Assembly (NCBI GenBank): GCA_900555545.1
Contig: USLQ01000075.1
Coordinates: forward strand, 1 to 5,968
Direction of reading: 5' to 3'
Source of the DNA: an uncultured Oscillospiraceae bacterium
GTDB taxonomy: Bacteria > Bacillota > Clostridia > Oscillospirales > Acutalibacteraceae
Length of the DNA stretch: 5,968 nt
Of the stretch, positions 1 through 5,722 are shown one piece after another. The number at the start of each line of letters is the position of its first letter. Position 1 is the stretch's first letter. The notes under the pieces are model-generated. The model ran no database searches, was not told the DNA's origin, and saw nothing but the letters and a program-made list of their open reading frames with translations. The position numbers and the translations under genes are program-made.

Positions 1-949
1 CCCACAGCCACTGATAAAAGCCGTCCCAACGGGCGGGGTCGATATAGCCCCACTGATCTACGTCCGCCTTGTACTGATCGGCGAGCCACTTCTGGCTGGC
101 GACAACAAGCTCCTCCGACCCCTTGAGTGAGCCGGTCGTGTCGCCGTCAATGAGGATTTGGGCGGCTTCCTCCGGATTGGTAATCGCGTACTCATAGCCC
201 TGCTTTACCGCGTTCAGAAACGCCTTGGCGCTGTCGCTGTGCTGGGCAAGGTAGTCGTTATTCGCGATAAGAACCGGAGTGTAGTAGTCAAAAGTGGGGT
301 TTAAGTCACGCAGGGCAAAGTAGTCAAAGTCCAGGCCGCTGAGCTCTGCATTGATGCCGCTCCAGGCATAGTAGATCCAGATCGCGTCCGCCTGATGGGC
401 TTTCAGTGCGGCAGCCTCATCGGTGATATTGTTTGGGATTAAAGTGACCTTGGAGAAGTCGCCGCCGTCAGCCTCTACCAGATTTTTCAGGATGGCCTGT
501 TCAATGGGGTTGTCCCACGTGGCATAGGTGTGGTTTTCCATGCCCTTGGGCGTATCCATCCCCTCACCTTTGCGGGAGATGATGCCCGAGGTGTTGTGCT
601 GGATCAGCGCGGCCACGGCCGTGATGGGCAGGGGATCATCGATTGCGAGGGATGCCGCCATGGTATCCTGGGCATCAATGGCAAACTGAGCCTGACCGGC
701 AGCACACATGGAGGCGGCGCCCCCCTCCGGCGGCTGGACAATTTCAACTTCCAGCCCGGCGTCCTTAAAATACCCCTTGGCCTGTGCCACATAGAGCCCG
801 GTGTGGTTGGTGTTGGGTGTCCAGTCCAGGCAGACGGTGATTTTTTCCAGTTCCTTATTGGATTCGCCGCCCTCCTCCGCCGTACAGGCGGCCAGGGACA
901 GCGCCATCAGGGCGGCGGTTCCGCCCGCAAGAATCCTTTTGACTTTCAT
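1..949 (-). CDS. ThiY/NMT1-like ABC transporter substrate-binding lipoprotein (C-terminus cut by window edge)
   Basis: This is the extracytoplasmic binding protein of an ABC importer, probably for a thiamine precursor (HMP or an aminopyrimidine breakdown product) or thiamine. 316 residues are visible. A lipoprotein signal peptide comes first: basic MKVKR, a hydrophobic core, and the lipobox LSLAAC with acylated Cys22. The mature protein opens with LDWTPNTNHTGLYVA (residues 41-55), a signature of the NMT1/THI5-like group, followed by AKGYFKDAGLEVEI. The reading frame is open to base 1; since family members are about 330-350 aa, only a short C-terminal piece should be missing. The ATG follows the permease stop by 1 nt, and its AGGAG lies inside the last permease codons, so translation is probably coupled. 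Family assignment is firm. The substrate is inferred from the TPP riboswitch at the head of the operon; related proteins (RibY, SsuA-like) carry riboflavin or sulfonates. Confidence 0.9.
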   Translation of the reverse strand, partial: MKVKRILAGGTAALMALSLAACTAEEGGESNKELEKITVCLDWTPNTNHTGLYVAQAKGYFKDAGLEVEIVQPPEGGAASMCAAGQAQFAIDAQDTMAASLAIDDPLPITAVAALIQHNTSGIISRKGEGMDTPKGMENHTYATWDNPIEQAILKNLVEADGGDFSKVTLIPNNITDEAAALKAHQADAIWIYYAWSGINAELSGLDFDYFALRDLNPTFDYYTPVLIANNDYLAQHSDSAKAFLNAVKQGYEYAITNPEEAAQILIDGDTTGSLKGSEELVVASQKWLADQYKADVDQWGYIDPARWDGFYQWLW

Positions 950-950
950 G

Positions 951-1718
951 TTATTTTTCTCCTTTTCTTTCCCACGGCATGGATAGCTTCTTGATGACCG
1001 ATACCAGAAGCATCAGCAGCAGGCTGATAATAATAATGAAAATGATAACGGCGAACATCTTATCAAACGCATACGCCTTGCGCACACGCGTCATGTAAAC
1101 GCCGAGCCCCTCAAATCCGCCCAGCCATTCCGCGATGACTGCGCCCACCACGGAGTAGGAGGCGGACACACGCAGCCCGGAGAAAAAGTGGCCGATCGAG
1201 GAGGGGAATTTGATATAACGAAAAATTTGAAATTTTCCGGCGCCCATGCTCCGCAGCAGGGCGATGGCGTCGGGATCTGCACTGCGGTAGCCGTCGAGCA
1301 GGCTGACTGTGATGGGGAAGAAGGTGGTGATGACCACCAGCGTGATCTTCGGCGCCATGCCGAAGCCCATCCACAGCACCAGCAGCGGCGCGATGGCGAC
1401 GGTAGGGATCGTCTGCGTGATGACCATCAGCGGATAGAGCGCCTTATATAAAAAGTTAAAGCGATCCATCAGCGTGGCAATGATAAAGGCCAGCAGAATA
1501 CCAATCCCAAGCCCGGCAAAAGCTTCGGTCAGCGTAACAGAGGCGTGCTGCATCAGCAGGCCAAAATCTGAGACGAGTGCCTTGCACACATCTACCGGGG
1601 AGGGCAGCATATAAGAGGGCATCACCTCAAACTCCGTTACACCGAGCCATAACAGCAGGACGACGGCAATCGCCAGTACGGGTGCGAGCTTATTGATGAT
1701 GCTTTGTAACTTTCTCAT
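951..1718 (-). CDS. ABC transporter permease, ThiX/SsuC/TauC type
   Basis: This is the membrane-spanning subunit of the importer that works with the adjacent binding lipoprotein, 255 aa from the start chosen here. Hydrophobic segments lie at about 11-27, 60-84, 95-116, 123-141, 181-199 and 220-243, the six-helix pattern of BPD_transp_1 permeases. The cytoplasmic EAA-type coupling loop is visible around residues 148-176 (DPDAIALLRSMGAGK, then FRYIKFP), where the ATPase docks. The frame is open further upstream to an ATG at 1784, but that would bury 95 nt inside the preceding gene and add a polar, serine-rich N-terminus atypical of the family. The ATG at 1718 (MRKLQS) directly precedes the first helix and still overlaps the upstream gene by 29 nt. 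Its ribosome binding site is poor (GGAAGGCGG, too far upstream), consistent with translational coupling. No ATPase gene is in view; it is probably past the left edge. Confidence 0.9.
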   Translation of the reverse strand: MRKLQSIINKLAPVLAIAVVLLLWLGVTEFEVMPSYMLPSPVDVCKALVSDFGLLMQHASVTLTEAFAGLGIGILLAFIIATLMDRFNFLYKALYPLMVITQTIPTVAIAPLLVLWMGFGMAPKITLVVITTFFPITVSLLDGYRSADPDAIALLRSMGAGKFQIFRYIKFPSSIGHFFSGLRVSASYSVVGAVIAEWLGGFEGLGVYMTRVRKAYAFDKMFAVIIFIIIISLLLMLLVSVIKKLSMPWERKGEK

Positions 1719-1989
1719 CGATGGTGAGGACACCGCCTTCCGGCTTGTAGACGATCTTGACATATGCGGATACGGACGGCGCACCCGCGCGGATGGCGAC
1801 CTTTTGACACTCGGTCACGATCTCCATCAGCTGGTCATAGCTCTCGCCCTCAATGGTGGTCTCAAACGGGCCGACATAGCAGTTAAGCCCGGAGCTCTTG
1901 ATATAGGCGATCACCTCGTCCACGATGCGCACGACCTCTTTGTCTCCATCCACCTTAGGCAAAACCTGGATTGCGACACTTGCGTTCAT
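1690..1989 (-). CDS. Thiamine-binding protein, MTH1187/YkoF family
   Basis: This is a small soluble protein of 99 aa with no signal peptide or membrane segment, so it should be cytoplasmic. It begins MNASVAIQVLPKV and continues with VDEVIAYIKSSGL, GPFETTIEGE and AYVKIVYKP, the single ferredoxin-like domain of the MTH1187/YkoF (Thiamine_BP) family. The related Bacillus YkoF binds thiamine and HMP and lies in a thiamine-regulated transport operon; it carries two such domains, whereas this protein has one, like MTH1187. The ATG at 1989 has a strong AGGAGG nine bases upstream (1999-2004), directly after the T-tract of the riboswitch terminator. As first gene of the operon it takes the riboswitch control directly. 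Its 3' end overlaps the permease start by 29 nt. Family assignment is firm; whether it buffers, delivers or senses thiamine is not established by the sequence. Confidence 0.9.
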   Translation of the reverse strand: MNASVAIQVLPKVDGDKEVVRIVDEVIAYIKSSGLNCYVGPFETTIEGESYDQLMEIVTECQKVAIRAGAPSVSAYVKIVYKPEGGVLTIDEKVTKHHQ

Positions 1990-2004
1990 TGCTAAAAACC
2001 TCCT

Positions 2005-2052
2005 AAAATAAAAAATAGAGCCATGCGGATACCGTACCGATGCCGCAAGGCT
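2005..2052 (-). terminator. Intrinsic terminator, expression platform of the TPP riboswitch
   Basis: On the minus strand the arms AGCCTTGCGG (2043-2052) and CCGCATGGCT (2019-2028) form a 10-position stem with one U-U mismatch and a 14-nt loop. A T-rich tract, CTATTTTTTATTTT (2005-2018), follows at once. It lies between the aptamer and the first ribosome binding site, as expected for a premature terminator that forms when TPP is bound. The aptamer contains AUGCCG (2075-2080), which can pair with CGGCAU (2040-2045) in the 5' arm and loop of this hairpin, giving a plausible antiterminator; that pairing is inferred. Confidence 0.85.
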
Positions 2053-2063
2053 GTTGCAAAAAA

Positions 2064-2152
2064 CATTCCTACGCCGGCATTACCCGGATCAGGTTTTGAG
2101 GGACAGGAGCGGGTTAGCTCCGATCTCAGCCGACATCCGTCAGCGCCCCTTG
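2064..2152 (-). ncRNA. TPP riboswitch (THI element)
   Basis: Read on the minus strand, the conserved aptamer parts appear in order. GGGGCGC is followed by helix P2, GCUGAC (2139-2144) with GUCGGC (2129-2134). CUGAGA (2124-2129) comes next, then helix P3, GGAGC (2117-2121) with GCUCC (2106-2110), holding ACCC in its loop. CCUGAUC (2087-2093) follows, then the P5 arms CCGG/CCGG around GUAAUG, then GCGUAGG. The match to the THI-box consensus CUGAGA...ACCC...CCUGAUC...AUGCC.GCGUAGG is nearly complete. P1 is weak and its ends are approximate. The element binds thiamin pyrophosphate in the nascent leader and controls the importer operon downstream through the terminator. Confidence 0.96.
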
Positions 2153-2177
2153 TGGTATTCGATTGTGCTCATCTATC

Positions 2178-2206
2178 ACTATACCACACTTTGGACAAGG
2201 ATGCAA
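2178..2206 (-). promoter_or_regulatory. Sigma-A-type promoter of the thiamine operon
   Basis: On the minus strand, TTGCAT (-35, 2201-2206) and TATAGT (-10, 2178-2183) are separated by exactly 17 bp. The predicted transcription start is near 2171, about 20 nt before the aptamer, giving a leader of roughly 180 nt. Position and spacing are what a riboswitch-controlled operon requires. Confidence 0.8.
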
Positions 2207-2259
2207 GGGGGCGCCCGCAGACTTTTTACGGGGATTAATCGCTTTTCGGACAACTGCGA

Positions 2260-2288
2260 TTGACTTTTTTTACAGTTTTTGTTACGAT
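2260..2288 (+). promoter_or_regulatory. Probable sigma-A promoter of the EEP / PH-like / hydrolase cluster
   Basis: TTGACT (2260-2265) and TACGAT (2283-2288) are 17 bp apart on the plus strand, giving a start near 2295 and a leader of about 50 nt. It diverges from the thiamine promoter, with 53 bp between the two -35 boxes. Two other -10-like boxes lie downstream (TATACT 2299-2304; TATAAT 2312-2317), but neither has a convincing -35 at normal spacing. Confidence 0.6.
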
Positions 2289-2301
2289 ACTCTCGGAGTA
2301 T
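2287..2301. promoter_or_regulatory. Perfect dyad at the predicted transcription start, possible operator
   Basis: ATACTC and GAGTAT are perfect 6-bp inverted arms around TCG. The dyad overlaps the end of the -10 box and covers the predicted start site of the plus-strand cluster, where a repressor would block initiation. No regulator gene is nearby, and the arms are short, so the role is an inference. Confidence 0.35.
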
Positions 2302-2343
2302 ACTGGCATTTTATAATAAATGATGAAGGGTGGAGGGTGTGTT

Positions 2344-3264
2344 ATGAAAAGACGATCCAGAGGAGTTCGGATGCTGTGGGGGATCCTCGGCACGTTATTG
2401 GCGGTTTTGGTGCTTGTGGCGGTCATGATCTGTTTTTATGCGCCGCACTACCTCTCGGCCCGGGAACCATATGAAACCGACAGCCTGGCGGATGATGGAA
2501 AGATCACTGTGATGAGCTGCAATGTCCGCTGTGCGACACCGACTGATTTGGGGAAAAAGAGTTGGTTTTACCGGGCAAATTTAGTTGTGGATAATATCCG
2601 GTCCGTCGTACCGGATGTGATCGGTTTTCAGGAGGTCACTACGATCCAGTACAGTTACCTGTGCGATATGCTGCCCGGCTATGACAGCGTGATCGAATAC
2701 CGGGACAATACGCCAGTGTTTTCGGAGGGATGCCCGGTCTTCTACCGCTCCGATCTGTATGATCTGGTGGACAAGGGGTCGTTCTGGCTGTCGGAGACAC
2801 CGGAGCAGATGAGTAAGGATTGGGACGCCGCCTGCTACCGTATTTGCAGCTATACCATTCTGTCAGAAAAGGCGACTGGAAAACAGTTTGTTGTCTTTAA
2901 CACGCATCTGGATCACGTGAGCGATCTGGCACGTGTCAACGGGATTCAGGTTGTGCTCGATAAGATTGCGGAATTCGGTGGACTGCCCGCCGTATTGATG
3001 GGGGATATGAATGCGGAGGAAACATCCGAAACATATCGCATGGCCACAGAAAATTTCCTTGATGTCAAATATCAGCTCGCGGATCCGGTGCAGTCCTGCA
3101 CCTATCAAAATTGGGGAGCGAATCTGAACAATCCGTGTATCGATTATATTTTGATCTCAAAAACGGGATTTGACGTACTGGACTACAATGTCTGCCGCAA
3201 CACATATGACGGAGTTTATCCAAGCGATCATTTTCCGATTTACGCACAGCTACAACTCATGTAG
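2344..3264 (+). CDS. Membrane-anchored endonuclease/exonuclease/phosphatase (EEP) family protein
   Basis: This is a 306-aa metal-dependent phosphodiesterase or phosphatase of the EEP (DNase I / exonuclease III / sphingomyelinase-like) fold. Basic residues (MKRRSRGVR) precede one hydrophobic segment at about 11-32, so the catalytic domain should be anchored outside the membrane. The core motifs are all present: MSCNVR with N60, GFQE with E97, NTHLDH with H188, GDMN with D221 and N223, IDYI with D267, and SDHF with D295 and H296. An active enzyme is therefore expected. The frame extends to an ATG at 2320, but the ATG at 2344 has GGAGG seven to eight bases upstream and places the basic residues first. 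The start of the PH-like gene follows after 43 nt. The natural substrate (lipid head group, nucleic acid or inositol phosphate) cannot be read from the sequence. The outside domain has nine cysteines, many for an exported protein. Confidence 0.9.
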   Translation: MKRRSRGVRMLWGILGTLLAVLVLVAVMICFYAPHYLSAREPYETDSLADDGKITVMSCNVRCATPTDLGKKSWFYRANLVVDNIRSVVPDVIGFQEVTTIQYSYLCDMLPGYDSVIEYRDNTPVFSEGCPVFYRSDLYDLVDKGSFWLSETPEQMSKDWDAACYRICSYTILSEKATGKQFVVFNTHLDHVSDLARVNGIQVVLDKIAEFGGLPAVLMGDMNAEETSETYRMATENFLDVKYQLADPVQSCTYQNWGANLNNPCIDYILISKTGFDVLDYNVCRNTYDGVYPSDHFPIYAQLQLM

Positions 3265-3307
3265 GCCATCCGCTCGACAGTTTTGGGAAGCAGAGGAGTT
3301 ATTTTAG

Positions 3308-3847
3308 ATGGAATATACAGAGGAATTTGGTTTTGTGACGCCATATCTGCAAAACGGAGAGTATATCCTGTGGCGGGGCAGGCCGGCCAAGGGCAATGTT
3401 TTCAGTGGCAGGGATATGGTGATGATCCCATTTAGTTTGGTTTGGCTGGCCTTCTGTATTTTTTGGGAGTGGACGGCAATCAAAAGTGGAGCGTCTGTTT
3501 TTATGATGCTTTGGGGCCTTCCCTTTATTGCTGTGGGACTGTATATGCTGTTTGGGGGATTTGTTCGCCGGGCACGCCTGAGGGATAAAACGCTCTATGT
3601 CGTTACAAATCAGAAGATTATTGTAAAATCGGGCCGCAATATTAATATGTACGAGGGGGCGGAACTGCCGCCCATGCAGATTAAGCTGCATAAGAACGGG
3701 AACGGCACGATTCTATTTGCCGACGAGGTATATACCAGGCGCGGGCGAATGCACGCCACCTACTGCGCGCTCGAAAATCTGACAGATATTGCACAGGCAC
3801 AAAAGGCTGTTGCCACAATGAAGCAATATAGCGGTGGGCAGGAGTAG
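3308..3847 (+). CDS. Two-helix membrane protein resembling bacterial PH-domain proteins
   Basis: This 179-aa protein has an N-terminal cytoplasmic-looking stretch (QNGEYILWRGRP, residues 15-26), two membrane segments at about 38-57 and 63-84, then a basic RRARLRDK loop. A soluble C-terminal domain starts LYVVTNQKIIVKSG (96-109) and ends ENLTDIAQAQKAVATMK. The order 'GE.ilw.g.P - two helices - Y.vTnqkiI' is that of bacterial PH-like (bPH/YdbS-type) membrane proteins, whose biochemical role is mostly unknown. I recognise the pattern, not a specific family. The ATG is preceded by GAGGAG about 10 nt upstream. The gene sits 43 nt after the EEP gene and about 60 nt before the hydrolase, so co-transcription is likely. 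No catalytic residues are evident. Confidence 0.8.
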   Translation: MEYTEEFGFVTPYLQNGEYILWRGRPAKGNVFSGRDMVMIPFSLVWLAFCIFWEWTAIKSGASVFMMLWGLPFIAVGLYMLFGGFVRRARLRDKTLYVVTNQKIIVKSGRNINMYEGAELPPMQIKLHKNGNGTILFADEVYTRRGRMHATYCALENLTDIAQAQKAVATMKQYSGGQE

Positions 3848-3909
3848 ACGCTGGCTCGGATGAGGAGCAAGTTTTTTAGAGCGAATTGTATAAACTGGGG
3901 GGGATTGTG

Positions 3910-4857
3910 TTGACGGATACGGGTAAAAAGATCGATGGCCTGCGCCGGCGTTCCAATATTTTAGAAGTAGGCCTATATGCACTATTGTATCATCGGTATC
4001 CGGGCATCGTGGAGCAGATGGATCTGTGCTATGATCCGGGCGGACGCCGTACCAGCTTGGACATCATCCGACCGATGGATTCCGGGGACAGTCCTAAACC
4101 GCTATTGATCTACATTCACGGCGGAGGATGGGTCTCCGGGCTGCGTAAAGCGCGCCGTTTTTATTGCAGAAGATGGGCGCATCAGGGCTTTGTGTGCGCC
4201 AATATCGGCTACGACTATGCCCTCGACGCCAAACATCCGGAGCACATCCGGCAGATCTTTCGCGGGATTGAATATGTGCTCCGCCGCAGTGGAGAGTTTG
4301 GGATCGATCCGTCGCGTGTGGCTGTGGCCGGGGAGTCCGCGGGCGGGTATTTTGCCGCCCTGTTGTCTGCTGTGACATCTCATCCCCAGTTATACAATTT
4401 ACTTGACATTAAATTTGGTTTTAAAGATAGCTTTCGGATCCAGGCCAGCGTTCTGATCAGCGGGATTTTTGACCCGGTTCGCGCGCTGGATACCGGATTC
4501 CCTGACATGCCTTTGTTTGTAGAGGCCTTCACTGGCCGTCCGCCAGCGGAGCTCAGAGGAGAAGGAGACGGCCTGCGATCTTCCTTAGCGCCCTCCTATT
4601 ACACCGATGAAAAATTTCCGCCGGCATTTATTATTGGCTCTGATAAGGATCGGCTTTTGCCGGAATCCATTGCACTGCATCAGGAACTTGACTGCGCCGG
4701 TGTAAAGAACGAATTGTATATCTGCAAAGGTGTGAACGGTGTCCATGCTGGAGGCCTCGCCTGCCATATCGGATCTGGGAAGAAAGCCGTTGAGCGGGCA
4801 GTGCGGTTTGTTGAGAGTCAAATTGGATGCGAAAAGGATGCCGTTGAAGCGGGTTAA
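3910..4857 (+). CDS. Alpha/beta hydrolase, HSL/BD-FAE-like esterase, non-ATG start
   Basis: This is a cytosolic serine hydrolase of the hormone-sensitive-lipase type (alpha/beta hydrolase fold-3), 315 aa from the TTG used here. LLIYIHGGGWVSG (about 65-77) carries the HGGG oxyanion-hole motif, and GESAGG holds the nucleophile Ser143. The acid is most likely Asp247 in GSDKDRLLPES, and the base His279 in NGVHAGG. The triad is complete, so activity on an ester or acyl substrate is expected; the substrate is unknown. No in-frame ATG occurs before 4018, well inside the fold, so the start must be non-ATG. Candidates are TTG 3886, GTG 3907 and TTG 3910. A run of seven G (3897-3903) sits six bases before TTG 3910 and is the only plausible ribosome binding site, which favours 3910 (or 3907). 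No signal peptide is visible. It is the last gene of the plus-strand cluster. Confidence 0.87.
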   Translation: MTDTGKKIDGLRRRSNILEVGLYALLYHRYPGIVEQMDLCYDPGGRRTSLDIIRPMDSGDSPKPLLIYIHGGGWVSGLRKARRFYCRRWAHQGFVCANIGYDYALDAKHPEHIRQIFRGIEYVLRRSGEFGIDPSRVAVAGESAGGYFAALLSAVTSHPQLYNLLDIKFGFKDSFRIQASVLISGIFDPVRALDTGFPDMPLFVEAFTGRPPAELRGEGDGLRSSLAPSYYTDEKFPPAFIIGSDKDRLLPESIALHQELDCAGVKNELYICKGVNGVHAGGLACHIGSGKKAVERAVRFVESQIGCEKDAVEAG

Positions 4858-5040
4858 AGTGAATTTTGTATGTTTTTTGGGCGGAATTATGAAACCATAC
4901 TTGAGTTTTTCGTCGAAAAATAAGTGCAAATACATATAGAAATGTCATTTAGTTGTATTCAAGTAATATGTACCGTAGCGTGTGTCAGAGCAGACATTTT
5001 TTGATGATTTACGCGCAACTGTAATTCCAGTCGTCTAAAT
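4858..5040. other. AT-rich gap without a recognisable gene
   Basis: This stretch between the hydrolase stop and the shared terminator holds no credible gene. The longest suggestive frame is a 16-codon ATG reading (4889-4939) with a poor ribosome binding site. It contains a T5CG/CGA5 palindrome (about 4904-4918) and a 4-bp hairpin followed by six T (4983-5002), both too weak to call as terminators. It is clearly more AT-rich than the flanking genes. Confidence 0.5.
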
Positions 5041-5076
5041 AAAAAGCACCTTTCTACTGTAATGGAAAGGTGTTTT
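5041..5076. terminator. Bidirectional intrinsic terminator between convergent operons
   Basis: CACCTTTC (5047-5054) and GAAAGGTG (5065-5072) form a perfect 8-bp stem around a 10-nt loop. TTTT follows on the plus strand, and AAAAA(G) precedes it, which gives a T-tract on the minus strand. It can therefore stop the hydrolase transcript and, 11 nt past the stop codon, the ABC-2 exporter transcript. Confidence 0.85.
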
Positions 5077-5083
5077 CGTATAT

Positions 5084-5722
5084 TTACAGATCGACCCGTT
5101 CAAAACGTTTGGAAGCGACGCGGTATGCCGCATAAAGGCACCCCGCATAGGAGATGATTCCAACCATCAGAATCGGGAGCTGGCGCAGCAGATTTTCCGG
5201 AGCAATACTGTCCATCCAGGCCAGTGCTGGAATGTGGCCGCAGGCTTCCACTGCAACCATCAGAAGAATTACCGGTACGAATGCAGTGATGAAGGATTTG
5301 CCCGCCTTGTACCCGGATTTATAAAACGCCGGGAAAAATATCACATCGAAAACGGCAAACAGAATTAGGCCGCAGCCATACCAGGCGATAGTGGGATCCA
5401 TCCCCACCGGATTATTCCCAATGTTGAGGGTTCCGCGCAGGATGGCAAAGGGAATGGAGATTACAAGCTGACTCAGCTGTACAGTGAGAATCAGCAGCCA
5501 TTTTGCCAGTACGATCTCGCGCTTGGTTACCGGAAGAGTGGCGGTATACCAGGCATCGTTGTTCTCCCGTGCAAATGTAAAGGTGACAAACGGGGCGAGG
5601 CATCCGAACATAAAGATTACCGTACCCGGATACGCAGGCACAATGGTAAGACAGCCGAACAACGGGAAAATGAACAGTGTCGGATGCGCCGCCAGCACCC
5701 ATTCCTTATAGAGCAGCTTCAT
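5084..5722 (-). CDS. ABC-2 transporter permease (ABC2_membrane_5 type)
   Basis: This is the membrane subunit of an ABC-2 exporter, 212 aa, with about six hydrophobic segments (16-30, 34-50, 74-97, 112-132, 145-162, 182-200). The start MKLLYKEWVLAAHPT and the segment ARENNDAWYTATLPVTKREIVLAK (51-74) are characteristic of the ABC2_membrane_5 permeases that partner YtrB-like ATPases in Firmicutes. The frame opens with a TTG at 5725, but the ATG at 5722 is the better start: AGGAG lies eight bases upstream. It overlaps the end of the ATPase gene by 17 nt, so the subunits are probably made in a coupled way. Exporters of this type are often GntR-controlled and linked to cell-wall stress or antimicrobial peptides; the substrate cannot be read here and no regulator is in view. 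Confidence 0.9.
   Translation of the reverse strand: MKLLYKEWVLAAHPTLFIFPLFGCLTIVPAYPGTVIFMFGCLAPFVTFTFARENNDAWYTATLPVTKREIVLAKWLLILTVQLSQLVISIPFAILRGTLNIGNNPVGMDPTIAWYGCGLILFAVFDVIFFPAFYKSGYKAGKSFITAFVPVILLMVAVEACGHIPALAWMDSIAPENLLRQLPILMVGIISYAGCLYAAYRVASKRFERVDL

Noticed and set aside
530..994. Open reading frames on the plus strand (530-994, 801-986) and a second minus-strand frame (604-792)
   Set aside because: They lie opposite or out of frame with the ThiY-like gene, whose lipobox and NMT1-type signature are clear; the shadow frames have no family resemblance.
1693..1995. 100-codon plus-strand frame opposite the thiamine-binding protein
   Set aside because: It is the antisense of a well-recognised gene with its own AGGAGG and riboswitch; the frame has no ribosome binding site or recognisable domain.
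2207..2219. GC-rich GGGCGCCC palindrome near 2208-2216 as a terminator or operator
   Set aside because: The arms leave no room for a loop, so no stable hairpin forms, and it sits just upstream of the thiamine promoter without any matching half-site nearby.
2023..2474. Plus-strand frames across the riboswitch region (2023-2238, 2054-2263, 2163-2474)
   Set aside because: They run antisense to the conserved aptamer and through the promoters; no start signals and no protein family resemblance.
4094..4383. Minus-strand frames inside the hydrolase gene (4094-4378, 4102-4383)
   Set aside because: Antisense shadows of the HGGG and GESAGG region of the hydrolase, without start signals.
4889..4939. 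Sixteen-codon ATG reading frame after the hydrolase gene
   Set aside because: Very short, with a weak ribosome binding site and no recognisable feature; it is what AT-rich spacer gives by chance.
4983..5002. Hairpin TGTC/GACA followed by six T as a terminator for the hydrolase
   Set aside because: The stem is only 4 bp (5 with a G-U pair), far weaker than the 8-bp bidirectional terminator 45 nt downstream.
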